Below the pieces are notes generated by a model. It saw only the letters and a list, made by a program, of their open reading frames with translations, did not search any database and was not told where the DNA came from. This document shows, piece by piece, positions 15,280 through 23,031 of a stretch of 64,000 bases of DNA; the first letter of the stretch is position 1, and every line of letters begins with the position of its first letter. Location of the stretch: positions 1 through 64,000 of the IMG/VR virus record IMGVR_UViG_3300037264_006630, one strand, 5' to 3'. The stretch comes from a virus. A program made the position numbers and the translations under genes.

Positions 15280-17849
15280 GGGCGGTTTCGGAGGCGGAGA
15301 CCGTCATCAAGCGCATCCTTCCTTATCTGGCCCGTCGCGGGTACGACATCGAGAAGGATCTGAGCTTTGAAGACCCCGTTGGCATGACAGCCACCGCCAA
15401 GAGTGGCTTCATTGACATCACGGTTCATTGCCAGCGCACCAGCCCCATCTTTCTCATCGAGGCCAAGCGGGACGGCACGAAGATTACCGTGAAGCACAGA
15501 GAGCAGGCGCTGGAATACGGAAAAGGCATTGGCGTCTTACTCGTGGCCGTCACGAACGGAAAGTCTTTCGAGTTGCACAATGCGACGACGAGAAAGCCGC
15601 TGTTCCTCAATGGGGCCGCGATGGACCGCATTCCGTCACGCAAGGACCTGCTTAGCGAGGTGCTCAAGCAACTCAAGCGAGATCCCGCCATCGATCGAAT
15701 TACGATTAGTGCGGACCGCTCGTTGCCCTACCGGCCTGGACTGCCGCTCTCGAAGCTCAATCACCTCATCAAGCAGTGTCATAACTCGATCCGGAAGATT
15801 GAGAAGAACGAAGAACATGCCTTCGCTGACTTCAGCAAGTTCATGTTCTTGAAGCTGTTGGAAGAGAAGTGGGACCAAGAGCAGGAGGTGCCTCCATACA
15901 GTTTTACTTTCCACGAGCTGGCCGCGACGCCGAGTGGGAAAGGAGATCGCGTTCGGGCAGCCATTAAGAGCATGATCGGCACGATTCAGAGCATCACGCG
16001 CTACGGTGACGTTCTAGCCGACCCGATTAGGCTGACCAAGGATGCGTCCTACCAAAGCATCGTTCGTCTCATCGCATCCGTCTCGTTCACCGACTGCGAC
16101 CTGGACTCAAAGGGGGCGGCCTTTGAGTATTTCGTCAGGGCAACCCTCAAGGGGAAGAAGCTCGGCCAGTATTTCACACCCCGCCCGCTCGTGAAGTTGA
16201 TGCTCCATCTCGGCAGATGGGAGCAGATCGTCAATAGCCTGTCCACCGGCGGTGACTTCAAGGTTCTTGATCCAGCGTGTGGGACGTCGGGTTTCCTTGT
16301 TCTCGCGATGAATCACTGCTTGGATGAAATCGATCGTCGACTCGAAGCGAAGACTATCCACAAAAACACGGCGACCGCACTCAAGAAGCGTGTCCGAGAA
16401 GACGTGTTCTACGGAATCGACGCACATAACGGAGTTGCTTGCTCAGCCAAGATGAACATGATCGTCGCGGGGGATGGCTCTAACAACATTCGCTGTGCCG
16501 ACTCGCTCAATGAGCCACATCTGATCCCACCGTACAAGCGGCACGCCGACGGCAAGGAGTGCCCGGACGGCAAGGCGCATCTGATTCTAACAAATCCGCC
16601 GTTCGGGACATCTGAAGCTGAATCCTTGACGCCTGCCAGTGCGGCAACGTTCGCGATCCGTTCGGCGCGCGGCCAATCGCTCTTTATTCAGAAGATGATC
16701 CAATCAGCGCACGATGACAGCCTCATCGTGACTGTCATCGATGAGGGCGTGTTGAACACCGCGTCTTATCAGAGTTTGCGGGAACTAGTTCTGAAGTCCT
16801 GCCGCATCGAAATGGTGCTCCAGTTGCCGGGGACAACATTCAAGCCGAACAAGATCGACGTCCGATCGAGCGTCCTCGTGCTGCGGAAACGCGCAGAAAG
16901 TGACGAGGACGTCGCCGATGACTATCCGGTTACGTTCGCCGCCATCGACTCGATGGGCTACGAAGGATCGGGCGACGAAGTACGCGGCTTCGACTTGCAC
17001 CGCTTGATCGCAGAAATCAAGTCTATCGACGCCAGCAAGCTCACCGAGGCGCAGGTCACGACGGGCTACCACTGGGAAGCTTTCCGTACTAACTCGCAGA
17101 CGATCGCGACAGACAAGACGCGTCGCCTGGACGTGCGCTACTGGCACCCCAGCGTTCGTCTTCCGATCATGCAACTCCGCGGGCTCAAGGGCACGGTGTC
17201 GGTCAAGGAACTAAACAAGATCCCCACGCGCCGTGGCAAGAGCCCGCCATCGGCCGAGTACGTCACGCCACAAGAGGGACACGCGCTAGTCGTCAAAGCC
17301 GGTTCAAACATCTCGAAGACCGGCGAGTTGATCATCGGCGGTGACTACGTCGAGCGCCAAGTATACGAGGAGTATGCTATCGCTGGGCTCAACCTTGAGG
17401 ACGGCGATGTGCTCCTAGCGTCGACCGGTGAGTACGTGTTGGGTAAGTGCTGCGTCTTCCGCAACCAGATCGGAGATGGAGCGACACCAGGGATCGCCGA
17501 TGGTCACGTCGCAGTGATCCGAGTCGACCAAACGAAAGTTTATCCAGAGTACCTCTGCGACTACCTGCGGAGAGGGTTCGGTCACGATCAGATCGCCAGG
17601 ATCCTTACCGGGTCAACAGGGCTGATCGAGATCACTCCGGATGACGTTGACGGCGTGCTTGTTCCAAAATTGCCTTCGCTGGCCAAACAGAAAGCGCTTA
17701 GCGATAGCCTTCGGCACGGCGAACGCGTGGCGGCCGAGGTGATCGCGAAGGCCGCCGAAAAGCTGCGAGCGGACGAGCAACTGTTCCGCAACACCACCAT
17801 GCCGCCCGAGTTCAAGTTGCTAGGCTACCGCGTCATCGGCGGCGACTGA
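15276..17849 (+). CDS. single-chain restriction-methylation-specificity protein, 857 aa
   Basis: N-terminal nuclease-like domain of the HsdR-N/PD-(D/E)xK type: FID47..IE62AK64. Central N6-adenine methylase of HsdM type: GQYFTPRPL (about 297), motif I DPACGTSGF (332) and catalytic NPPFG (440). C-terminal part, about 610-857, resembles an HsdS target-recognition region (..GDVLLASTGEYVLGKC..DYLRRGF..SLAKQKAL..). No translocase helicase is present, so cleavage would be close to the site as in type IIG/BcgI-like enzymes, if the nuclease is active. Base composition is lower in GC than its surroundings. Confidence 0.85.
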   Translation: MRAVSEAETVIKRILPYLARRGYDIEKDLSFEDPVGMTATAKSGFIDITVHCQRTSPIFLIEAKRDGTKITVKHREQALEYGKGIGVLLVAVTNGKSFELHNATTRKPLFLNGAAMDRIPSRKDLLSEVLKQLKRDPAIDRITISADRSLPYRPGLPLSKLNHLIKQCHNSIRKIEKNEEHAFADFSKFMFLKLLEEKWDQEQEVPPYSFTFHELAATPSGKGDRVRAAIKSMIGTIQSITRYGDVLADPIRLTKDASYQSIVRLIASVSFTDCDLDSKGAAFEYFVRATLKGKKLGQYFTPRPLVKLMLHLGRWEQIVNSLSTGGDFKVLDPACGTSGFLVLAMNHCLDEIDRRLEAKTIHKNTATALKKRVREDVFYGIDAHNGVACSAKMNMIVAGDGSNNIRCADSLNEPHLIPPYKRHADGKECPDGKAHLILTNPPFGTSEAESLTPASAATFAIRSARGQSLFIQKMIQSAHDDSLIVTVIDEGVLNTASYQSLRELVLKSCRIEMVLQLPGTTFKPNKIDVRSSVLVLRKRAESDEDVADDYPVTFAAIDSMGYEGSGDEVRGFDLHRLIAEIKSIDASKLTEAQVTTGYHWEAFRTNSQTIATDKTRRLDVRYWHPSVRLPIMQLRGLKGTVSVKELNKIPTRRGKSPPSAEYVTPQEGHALVVKAGSNISKTGELIIGGDYVERQVYEEYAIAGLNLEDGDVLLASTGEYVLGKCCVFRNQIGDGATPGIADGHVAVIRVDQTKVYPEYLCDYLRRGFGHDQIARILTGSTGLIEITPDDVDGVLVPKLPSLAKQKALSDSLRHGERVAAEVIAKAAEKLRADEQLFRNTTMPPEFKLLGYRVIGGD

Positions 17850-17859
17850 CGCCGGAGAG

Positions 17860-18093
17860 CTACTCGTCGTTGGCTGCCTTCAATGCGCTCGCCAAGATCC
17901 AGCCTGACAGCCCGACCCCGGCCTTCTCGGCGGCGAAGCGGAGGATGGCCTTCTGCTCCGCGGTGACGCGGATGATGATGTGCTGGTCCTTGCGGACCGG
18001 CTTGCGGCGCACGATCTCGCGAACCTTGGTCGAGCGCGCCTCGGGGAAGTCGTCGGGCTTGGCGGGTGACTTGGTCTTGCGCGGGGTCGCCAT
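17860..18093 (-). CDS. ribbon-helix-helix regulator, 77 aa
   Basis: Basic N-terminus (MATPRKTKSPAK) and RHH core DQHIIIRVTAEQKAILRF followed by VGLSGWILASALKAAN. Similar in pattern to the RHH at 15076. Converges on the R-M gene with 10 bp between the stops, and diverges from the transposase; the two promoters share 18094-18176. It could repress the transposase promoter. ATG 18093 is preferred over an upstream in-frame ATG because of the promoter. Confidence 0.75.
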   Translation of the reverse strand: MATPRKTKSPAKPDDFPEARSTKVREIVRRKPVRKDQHIIIRVTAEQKAILRFAAEKAGVGLSGWILASALKAANDE

Positions 18094-18104
18094 GTGTCCG
18101 GAGC

Positions 18105-18133
18105 GTATTAACAAAACGGCGAGCGCCCGTCAA
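18105..18133 (-). promoter_or_regulatory. promoter of minus-strand RHH gene
   Basis: Reading the minus strand: TTGACG (18133-18128), 17 bp, TAATAC (18110-18105), then 11 bp to the ATG at 18093. The leader would be at most a few bases. Confidence 0.65.
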
Positions 18134-18140
18134 AGACTCG

Positions 18141-18179
18141 GGTTGAACGTCAGACCGTGGTGTTAATACATCAGACATG
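18141..18179 (+). promoter_or_regulatory. transposase promoter, leaderless geometry
   Basis: TAATAC at 18164-18169 followed by 7 bp (atcagac) and ATG 18177. The -35 is weak: GGTTGA at 18141 with a 17-bp spacer or TTGAAC at 18143 with 15 bp. Faces the minus-strand RHH promoter. Confidence 0.55.
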
Positions 18180-19403
18180 AACACGGCGACGATCACGGAT
18201 GCGCGGCAGGTTCGGGGGCTCGCGTTGGCGAAGGGGAAGGCGAAGAAGATCAAGCCGGTGGCCGGGTCGACGTGGCTGGTGCCGTCGGCCTCGGGCGGTG
18301 GTGGCGGGTACGTGGTCGACGTCGACAAGGGGACCTGCTCTTGCCCGGACGCGGAGGAGCGCGGGGTCCGCTGCAAGCACCAGTTCGCGGTTGCCTACGT
18401 CCGGGCTGAGATCGCGATGCCCGACGGCGCGGTGCTGGTGGCGGAGACGCGGGTCACGTACGCGCAGCCGTGCTGGTCCGCGTACCACAAGGCGCAGGTG
18501 ATGGAGAAAGACACGGTCGAGCTGCTCCTGCGCGGGCTGTGCGACGGCATCGTGGAGCCGCAGGCGAAGAAGACGGGGCGCCCGCCGATGCCGCTGGCGG
18601 CGCTGGTGTTCGCGGCGACCCTCAAGGTCTTCTCGACGATGAGCGGGCGCCGCGCGTCGAGCGACATCCGGGCGGCCAAGGAGCGCGGGCGCCTCGGGAC
18701 GGTGGCGCACTACAACACGATCTCGGAGCACCTCGCGCGCCCCGATCTGGCGCCGCTCCTCAAGGTGCTGGTGACCGAGTCGGCCCTGCCGCTCAAGGCG
18801 ATCGAGTCGCAGTTTGCCGTCGATGCCACCGGCTTCGCGACCAACACCTACGCGCGCTGGTACGACGAGAAGTACGGCGAGGAGAAGCGCGCGGCGCGGT
18901 GGATCAAGGCGCACGCGATGGTCGGGACGAAGACGCATGTGATCACCGCCGTCGAGGTGACGGAGTCGAACGTCCATGACTCGCCGATGCTGGCGCCCGT
19001 CCTCGCGACGACGGCGGCCAACTTCAACATGCGTGAGGTGTCGGCCGACAAGGCGTACCTCGCGAACGACAACCTGACGGCGATCGAAGCGGTCGGCGCT
19101 GTGCCCTACATCCCGTTCAAGATCAACTCGCAGGGCAACGGGTCCGAGGCGTGGCGCCGCCTCTGGCACCTCTACAGCCTCAACCGGGAGGACTTCCTCG
19201 GGCACTACCACCGGCGGTCGAACGTCGAGAGCGTGTTCTCGTCGGTCAAGCGCAAGTTTGGCGCGGCCGTGCGCGCGAAGCTGCCTACGGCGCAGGTCAA
19301 CGAAGTTCTCCTCAAGTGCATCGCCCACAACCTGTCTATGCTGGTCCACTCGATCCACGAGCTGGGCGTGGATCCGAAGTTCTGGCGCGGGGGTGGGCAG
19401 TGA
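18177..19403 (+). CDS. DDE transposase with N-terminal SWIM zinc finger, 408 aa
   Basis: SWIM motif C54-x-C56-x9-C66-x-H68 (CSCPDAEERGVRCKH). The IS4/IS5-type catalytic core has VDATGF (D216), SADKAY (D291) and NVESVFSSVKRKFG (E351), with the usual Y/R residues after the Glu. All three catalytic acids are present, so it should be active. SWIM fingers bind DNA or protein. Its stop overlaps the start of the next gene (GTGA). Confidence 0.88.
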   Translation: MNTATITDARQVRGLALAKGKAKKIKPVAGSTWLVPSASGGGGGYVVDVDKGTCSCPDAEERGVRCKHQFAVAYVRAEIAMPDGAVLVAETRVTYAQPCWSAYHKAQVMEKDTVELLLRGLCDGIVEPQAKKTGRPPMPLAALVFAATLKVFSTMSGRRASSDIRAAKERGRLGTVAHYNTISEHLARPDLAPLLKVLVTESALPLKAIESQFAVDATGFATNTYARWYDEKYGEEKRAARWIKAHAMVGTKTHVITAVEVTESNVHDSPMLAPVLATTAANFNMREVSADKAYLANDNLTAIEAVGAVPYIPFKINSQGNGSEAWRRLWHLYSLNREDFLGHYHRRSNVESVFSSVKRKFGAAVRAKLPTAQVNEVLLKCIAHNLSMLVHSIHELGVDPKFWRGGGQ

Positions 19404-19744
19404 GCGCGCGGCGGCGGCGGGACGAGCCGGGCCGCGTGGCCTACGCGGTGGGTTGCGACTCCGACCTGACCGCGGAGGAGCAAGCGCACGCGCGCACGGC
19501 GCTCCGGTTCCTGCGTTCGCGGTGCGGCACATGGGAAGCGGTGGCACGGGTGCTGCGCTTCAACGGCACGCACATCGTGGACGCCAACACGGGGCGCGCG
19601 TCGATCACCGCGAGCATGGCGGTGCGGATCGCGCGCGTGGTCAAGGCGCCGATCGACGACGTGCTGACCGGCCGCTTCCCGGCGCCGAACACCTGCCCGC
19701 ACTGCGGCCACGTCGGACCCACCGAGGAGATCGCAGCGTCGTGA
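19400..19744 (+). CDS. HTH protein with C-terminal zinc knuckle, 114 aa
   Basis: Residues about 30-85 (ALRFLRSRCGTWEAVARVLRF..ASITASMAVRIARVVKAPIDDVLTG in the same frame) resemble an XRE/Cro-type helix-turn-helix; the tail has CPHCGH. GTGA-coupled to the transposase before and to the FHA gene after, so it probably works with transposition. Confidence 0.7.
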   Translation: MSARRRRDEPGRVAYAVGCDSDLTAEEQAHARTALRFLRSRCGTWEAVARVLRFNGTHIVDANTGRASITASMAVRIARVVKAPIDDVLTGRFPAPNTCPHCGHVGPTEEIAAS

Positions 19745-21558
19745 TCGTCGCCCTCCGCTTCCACGGGACGGGCTTGCCAGCGGTCGCGCTGTTGCCGGGG
19801 AAGCGCGTCTTCACCATCGGCTCGGGCACCGCCGATGTTGTCGTGCCGCGCATCGTCGCCAGCGAGGTTGCTGACGTTCACGCGATCGTCGAGCGGACCG
19901 CCGACGGGCTGCGGTTGACCGAGTCCGGGGGCAACGGCATCTACCGCAACGCGTGGACGCCCGCGGTGACCGAGTTGCTACTTCACGCGGGGCAGGTCGG
20001 GTGGGTCGGGTCCGTGGCCGTGCAGGCGCTTGACGATCGGCTCGTGACCCTACGGCCGCGCGTCGCGTGGAACCTCGGGCTCGACGCGCACGCCGCGGTC
20101 GACGACGCCCTGGCCGTGATCGCCACCCGGGCGCCGCTCCTCTTGCTCGGCCCGCGCGGCACCGAAGGCGAGAGGCTGGCCCGCGCCATTCACGAGGCCA
20201 CGGACGGGGCGCGCGCGTTCGTGGAGACCGACCGCCCGATCCCGCACCTTGAAGACGCGACCCTGTACGTGGACCTCGACGGCCTCACCCGGCTCCCAGC
20301 CTCGCGCGCCGCCGAGCTGCTCCGGCCGTGGCGCGACCTCCGGGTCATCTTCAACGCCACGTCCGAGCGGCATGCCAGCGGCCTCTTGGACAGCCACCTT
20401 GCCAGCATCCACACGCTCACCCTGCCGCCCTTGGCCACCCGCCGCGCCGAAGTCCCCCGACTCCTCGGCGCCCTCTGGCACCAGCTCGGCTCCGGTTGCG
20501 ACCCCGCCACCGACCTTTCCCCCGCTGCTCTCCTCAGCCTCACCGCCCACGACTGGCCCGGCAACCTCGCCAGCCTGCGCGACAACGCCCGCCGCATCCT
20601 TGCCTATCACCACGCCGGTGGGCTCCGGCCCGCTGCGCGTACCCTTGGCATCAAGCACCAGACCCTCGCAGGTCACTTCAACCGGATCGGGTTCCCCATG
20701 CTGGACGAGATCCAGAGAGAGGAGCGGCTCGACCGGAAGCACCGGGCGCCGCGCGCTGACCGCAAACCTCCGAGGCTGACCGCAAACCCACGGTCACTGC
20801 GGTGTTTGCGGGCAAAGCCGCTGGCCTCTGTGCCCGAAGTGCGGCGCGGACGAGGCGTACTCGCTCGCCATCCCCGCCGACCCGGCGGTCGATCTGCGGT
20901 GCTACGTCTGCGGCCCCATCAAGGTCGGCGAGAGCATCGGCCTGTTCGGCAACTGGACCCACGGCAAGGTGCCCGAGCTCCTCCAGGCCATCGAGGCGTT
21001 CGGCTCGGCCCGGTACGCGTCCGGTCGAGCTCGCGGGACTGCGCGAGAGCCTGCGGGACAGCACCGACCCCGAAGACCGGAACACGGTCGACTTCGCGAC
21101 CATGGCGCTCTCCCCCAGCGAGTACACCGACGCGGATGGCAACCCGATCCGCTCGCCGCGAGGTGGCAGCAAGTTCCGGCGCTCCGAGTGCCGCGACTAC
21201 TGCGCCCGCGTCATCGCCCGCCGCGACGGGCTGCCCATGCCGCCGGACCAGAGCGGCCTCGCCATGGAGGTCTACTCGTACGGGCGGCTGGTCTGGTCGC
21301 GGTGGGACCGCCCACGTCTCCGACTGCGGCTGCGCGATCTGCGCCTCCGACCAGCTCGAGCGGGTCTGTCGCCGGGGCGCCAGCACTCCGGCCGACCAAC
21401 TCCCGCTCTTCAGCCTCGCAAACGACGCCGAAGCCTCGATCATCCACCGCCGCATGCGCGACCTCGCACCCGGCCGGGAGTACGGCGTCTGCGTCGCCTT
21501 TGGCGACACCGTGCAGGGGCTCTACCGGGACGGCGGCTTCATCGGACCGATGAAGTGA
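19741..21558 (+). CDS. FHA + AAA-like + Fis-type HTH protein, reading frame runs out of the transposon
   Basis: Residues about 15-95 form an FHA phosphothreonine-binding domain (FTIGSGTADVVVP..ADVHAIVE..). Residues 110-280 resemble the sigma-54 activator ATPase, but Walker A is degenerate (GPRGTEGERLA, no Lys) and the GAFTGA loop is missing. Residues 285-330 are a Fis-like HTH (AARTLGIKHQTLAGHF). The element contains no stop for this frame: it crosses the right inverted repeat and ends in host sequence at 21558. It cannot be a normal sigma-54 activator. Coupling to the transposase suggests a target-selection or regulatory role. Confidence 0.7.
   Translation: MIVALRFHGTGLPAVALLPGKRVFTIGSGTADVVVPRIVASEVADVHAIVERTADGLRLTESGGNGIYRNAWTPAVTELLLHAGQVGWVGSVAVQALDDRLVTLRPRVAWNLGLDAHAAVDDALAVIATRAPLLLLGPRGTEGERLARAIHEATDGARAFVETDRPIPHLEDATLYVDLDGLTRLPASRAAELLRPWRDLRVIFNATSERHASGLLDSHLASIHTLTLPPLATRRAEVPRLLGALWHQLGSGCDPATDLSPAALLSLTAHDWPGNLASLRDNARRILAYHHAGGLRPAARTLGIKHQTLAGHFNRIGFPMLDEIQREERLDRKHRAPRADRKPPRLTANPRSLRCLRAKPLASVPEVRRGRGVLARHPRRPGGRSAVLRLRPHQGRREHRPVRQLDPRQGARAPPGHRGVRLGPVRVRSSSRDCARACGTAPTPKTGTRSTSRPWRSPPASTPTRMATRSARREVAASSGAPSAATTAPASSPAATGCPCRRTRAASPWRSTRTGGWSGRGGTAHVSDCGCAICASDQLERVCRRGASTPADQLPLFSLANDAEASIIHRRMRDLAPGREYGVCVAFGDTVQGLYRDGGFIGPMK
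20755..20786 (+). repeat. right subterminal repeats, 2 x GCTGACCGCAAA
   Basis: Copies at 20755-20766 and 20775-20786, same orientation as the left-end pair and 20 bp apart. They lie in the FHA gene's 3' end. Confidence 0.8.
20804..20819 (-). repeat. right terminal inverted repeat
   Basis: GTTTGCGGGCAAAGCC, exact inverse complement of 14769-14784. Confidence 0.9.
20820..20828 (+). repeat. right 9-bp target-site duplication GCTGGCCTC
   Basis: Identical to 14760-14768 and adjacent to the right inverted repeat. Confidence 0.85.
20820..21558 (+). pseudogene. 3' remains of the interrupted zinc-ribbon gene(s), in three frames
   Basis: The first stretch reads RWPLCPKCGADEAYSLA..DLRCYVCG (a four-Cys zinc ribbon) up to about 21025. 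Coding quality then moves to another frame (VELAGLRESLRD..TVDFATMALSPSEYTD..) and at about 21305 to a third (HVSDCGCAICASDQLERV..YRDGGFIGPMK, stop 21558). Neither later part has a usable start codon at its beginning. This is either decay after the insertion or base-count errors in the assembly. Confidence 0.6.
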
Positions 21559-21649
21559 GCGCTGGCGTACGGTTGAACCAGCACCTCGCGCAGACCTCAC
21601 CCTCTGGGTACTAAATGCGGTCTACGAACCGACCGGAGACCGCCGCCCC

Positions 21650-21949
21650 ATGCAAGCCTCCCTGTCCGCCAGCGTCGCCGAGCTCGAGCAGTCCAACGTT
21701 CGACTCCAGGCCGAGCTCGCCGCCGAACGCGAGGAGAACGAGCGCCTGCGCGCGCTCATCGAGCCGTGTGACGAGTGCCCCGACGAGTTCGCCGACGCCA
21801 TCGCCACGGCCAGCGCCGTCGTCGACCGGCTATCCGACTCCCAGAGGGCCCGCCACATGACGGTTGAGGAGGCGCTGGAGCTGCTCGGGAAGGTGGTACC
21901 GCCGGACTCCGACAGCACAGGCGAACCGGGGCCGGATAGCACAGCGTGA
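21650..21949 (+). CDS. coiled-coil protein, 99 aa
   Basis: Residues 5-42 form a strong leucine-heptad coiled coil (VAELEQSNVRLQAELAAERE), then CDECPDEF and an Asp/Ser-rich tail. The 3' end of the gene already contains the first copies of the repeat array that follows. A -10-like TACTAA at 21606 is the only promoter hint. Confidence 0.7.
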   Translation: MQASLSASVAELEQSNVRLQAELAAEREENERLRALIEPCDECPDEFADAIATASAVVDRLSDSQRARHMTVEEALELLGKVVPPDSDSTGEPGPDSTA

Positions 21950-22086
21950 TGACACAGCAGATAGCACAGCGATACGTCCAACAAACACAAGCAGTGTCGA
22001 TGGCATACGAGATGTGCGTGAAGTCGGATAGCACAGCAAGCAGCACAGGCCGACAGCACAGCAAAATACCGGCCGGAGAGCACAGC
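21911..22086 (+). repeat. iteron-like array, 8 copies of GATAGCACAGC-like 11-mer
   Basis: Copies start at 21911, 21935, 21948, 21960, then 22027, 22040, 22052 and 22076. The core AGCACAG is kept in seven; one reads GACACAG. Two groups of four are separated by a less GC-rich 56-bp centre. Spacing inside groups is about 12, 13 or 24 bp. This pattern suits binding sites for a partition, replication-initiation or regulatory protein. The interval between genes is otherwise empty. Confidence 0.75.
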
Positions 22087-22088
22087 CC

Positions 22089-22414
22089 ATGCGCGTGATC
22101 GGTTCCGACGTGAAGGTCGTCATGATGATCGCCGGACAGCCGGTCGAGTACCTCCCCCTGAGGTCCAACGGCTTGTCCGTGCCCAGGGGCATCCACGGGT
22201 CAAGAAGGGCGACGTGGATGCCGTGTTCGATGCGGTGGCTCGCTTCGCGAAGCGCGCGGAGCGCTGGCACGCCTCCCGGGGCTGGTGCTTCCCCCAGCGG
22301 GTGTGGCGCCACCGCCGGAACCAGCGAGCGGAAGCCGCTGCGGCGCGTCGGGCCGGGCATGCGCTCGCCCGCTCCGAGCGACGTTGCCAGCGGCACGGAA
22401 TGGAATCCGCATAA
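22089..22414 (+). pseudogene. hypothetical protein gene with one-base frame change
   Basis: ATG 22089 directly after the repeat array reads MRVIGSDVKVVMMIAGQPV..SVPRGIHG, then coding shifts near 22197 to the frame KKGDVDAVFDAVARFAKRAE..CQRHGMESA ending at 22414. One extra G in cacgggtcaag would join them into about 108 residues. An assembly deletion in the G run is the simplest reading; a recoding site is possible. Confidence 0.55.
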
Positions 22415-22455
22415 AGAGACCGATCCGCCAATCGGTTGTTCGGTTCACTCGGACC

Positions 22456-22644
22456 GTGGCGTCTTACCTGCGGGTGACCCGAGAGCGCCCCGACTGCCTC
22501 CGAGCCAGCCTCTACACGGCCGCGCTCCTGGACGGCATCCTCACCGCGAACCACCGCCGCATCCTCGCCACCCACGTCGAGGCGTGCCGCCGGTGCAAGC
22601 GCGTGCTTCTCGTCTGCTGGTTCGAGAACCTGCTCACCACGTAG
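22456..22644 (+). CDS. minimal zinc-binding anti-sigma-like (zf-HC2) protein, 62 aa
   Basis: GTG start. LLDGILTANHRRILATHVEA-CRRC fits the zf-HC2/ZAS consensus (LDGxL..R..L..H-x3-C-x2-C), the fold by which anti-sigma factors hold sigma-70-type factors. There is no membrane segment, so it would be cytosolic. A phage could use it to redirect host RNA polymerase. No sigma factor gene is in the window. Start codon is uncertain. Confidence 0.6.
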   Translation: MASYLRVTRERPDCLRASLYTAALLDGILTANHRRILATHVEACRRCKRVLLVCWFENLLTT

Positions 22645-22677
22645 CCTCGCCCGCCGACCGCATGCGACAACGCCGGC

Positions 22678-22992
22678 ATGGCCGAGATCAAGACCGAGCC
22701 GCGGCGCCTGGTCGACCTGAACCCGCAGTGGATCCGGAACCACGGCACGGACGAGGTCCACGGCGTTGCCTTCGACTGCCCCTGCGGCGCCAAGGAGACC
22801 TGCCCAGTACGTGGCCGGTGCCTCGTCCCCACCAAGACCTGCCTGACCGGCGCGCCCGTCACCGCCGACAGCGCCGCCATGGGCTGGACGGTGACCGGGA
22901 CCAACTTCGACGACCTCACGCTCTCGCCGTCGGTCAACTACCGCGACCACTGGCACGGCCACGTCACGAACGGCGAGCTCACCTCGGTCTAA
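22678..22992 (+). CDS. phage hypothetical protein (DUF6527-like), 104 aa
   Basis: RLVDLNPQWI.., FDCPCGAKE..CPVRGRC.. and LSPSVNYRDHWHGHVTNGE match from memory a family common in phages in which the Cys residues bind zinc and the WHG..xNG block ends the domain. Function unknown. The upstream sequence catgcgacaacgccggcATG resembles that before the gene at 23032. Confidence 0.65.
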   Translation: MAEIKTEPRRLVDLNPQWIRNHGTDEVHGVAFDCPCGAKETCPVRGRCLVPTKTCLTGAPVTADSAAMGWTVTGTNFDDLTLSPSVNYRDHWHGHVTNGELTSV

Positions 22993-23031
22993 GCGCTTGC
23001 TCCGGGCACCGCCCGTATGTGACAACGGCCC

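Larger units (their letters stand above)
14769..20819 (+). mobile_element. 6.05-kb transposon carrying a restriction-modification fusion
   Basis: Bounded by perfect 16-bp inverted repeats (GGCTTTGCCCGCAAAC at 14769-14784; its complement at 20804-20819) and flanked by a 9-bp duplication. Each end also has two copies of GCTGACCGCAAA. Contents left to right: RHH regulator, fused R-M-S protein, RHH regulator (minus), SWIM/DDE transposase, HTH/zinc protein, FHA/AAA-like protein. The R-M gene has visibly lower GC than the phage genes. A 9-bp duplication fits IS4-like elements, but the family is not assigned. Confidence 0.88.

Noticed and set aside
19741-20810. Functional sigma-54 activator
   Set aside because: No GAFTGA loop and no Walker A lysine, so it should not remodel sigma-54 polymerase.
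21911-22086. CRISPR array
   Set aside because: Repeats are only 11 bp, spacers are irregular (mostly 1-13 bp) and there are no cas genes.
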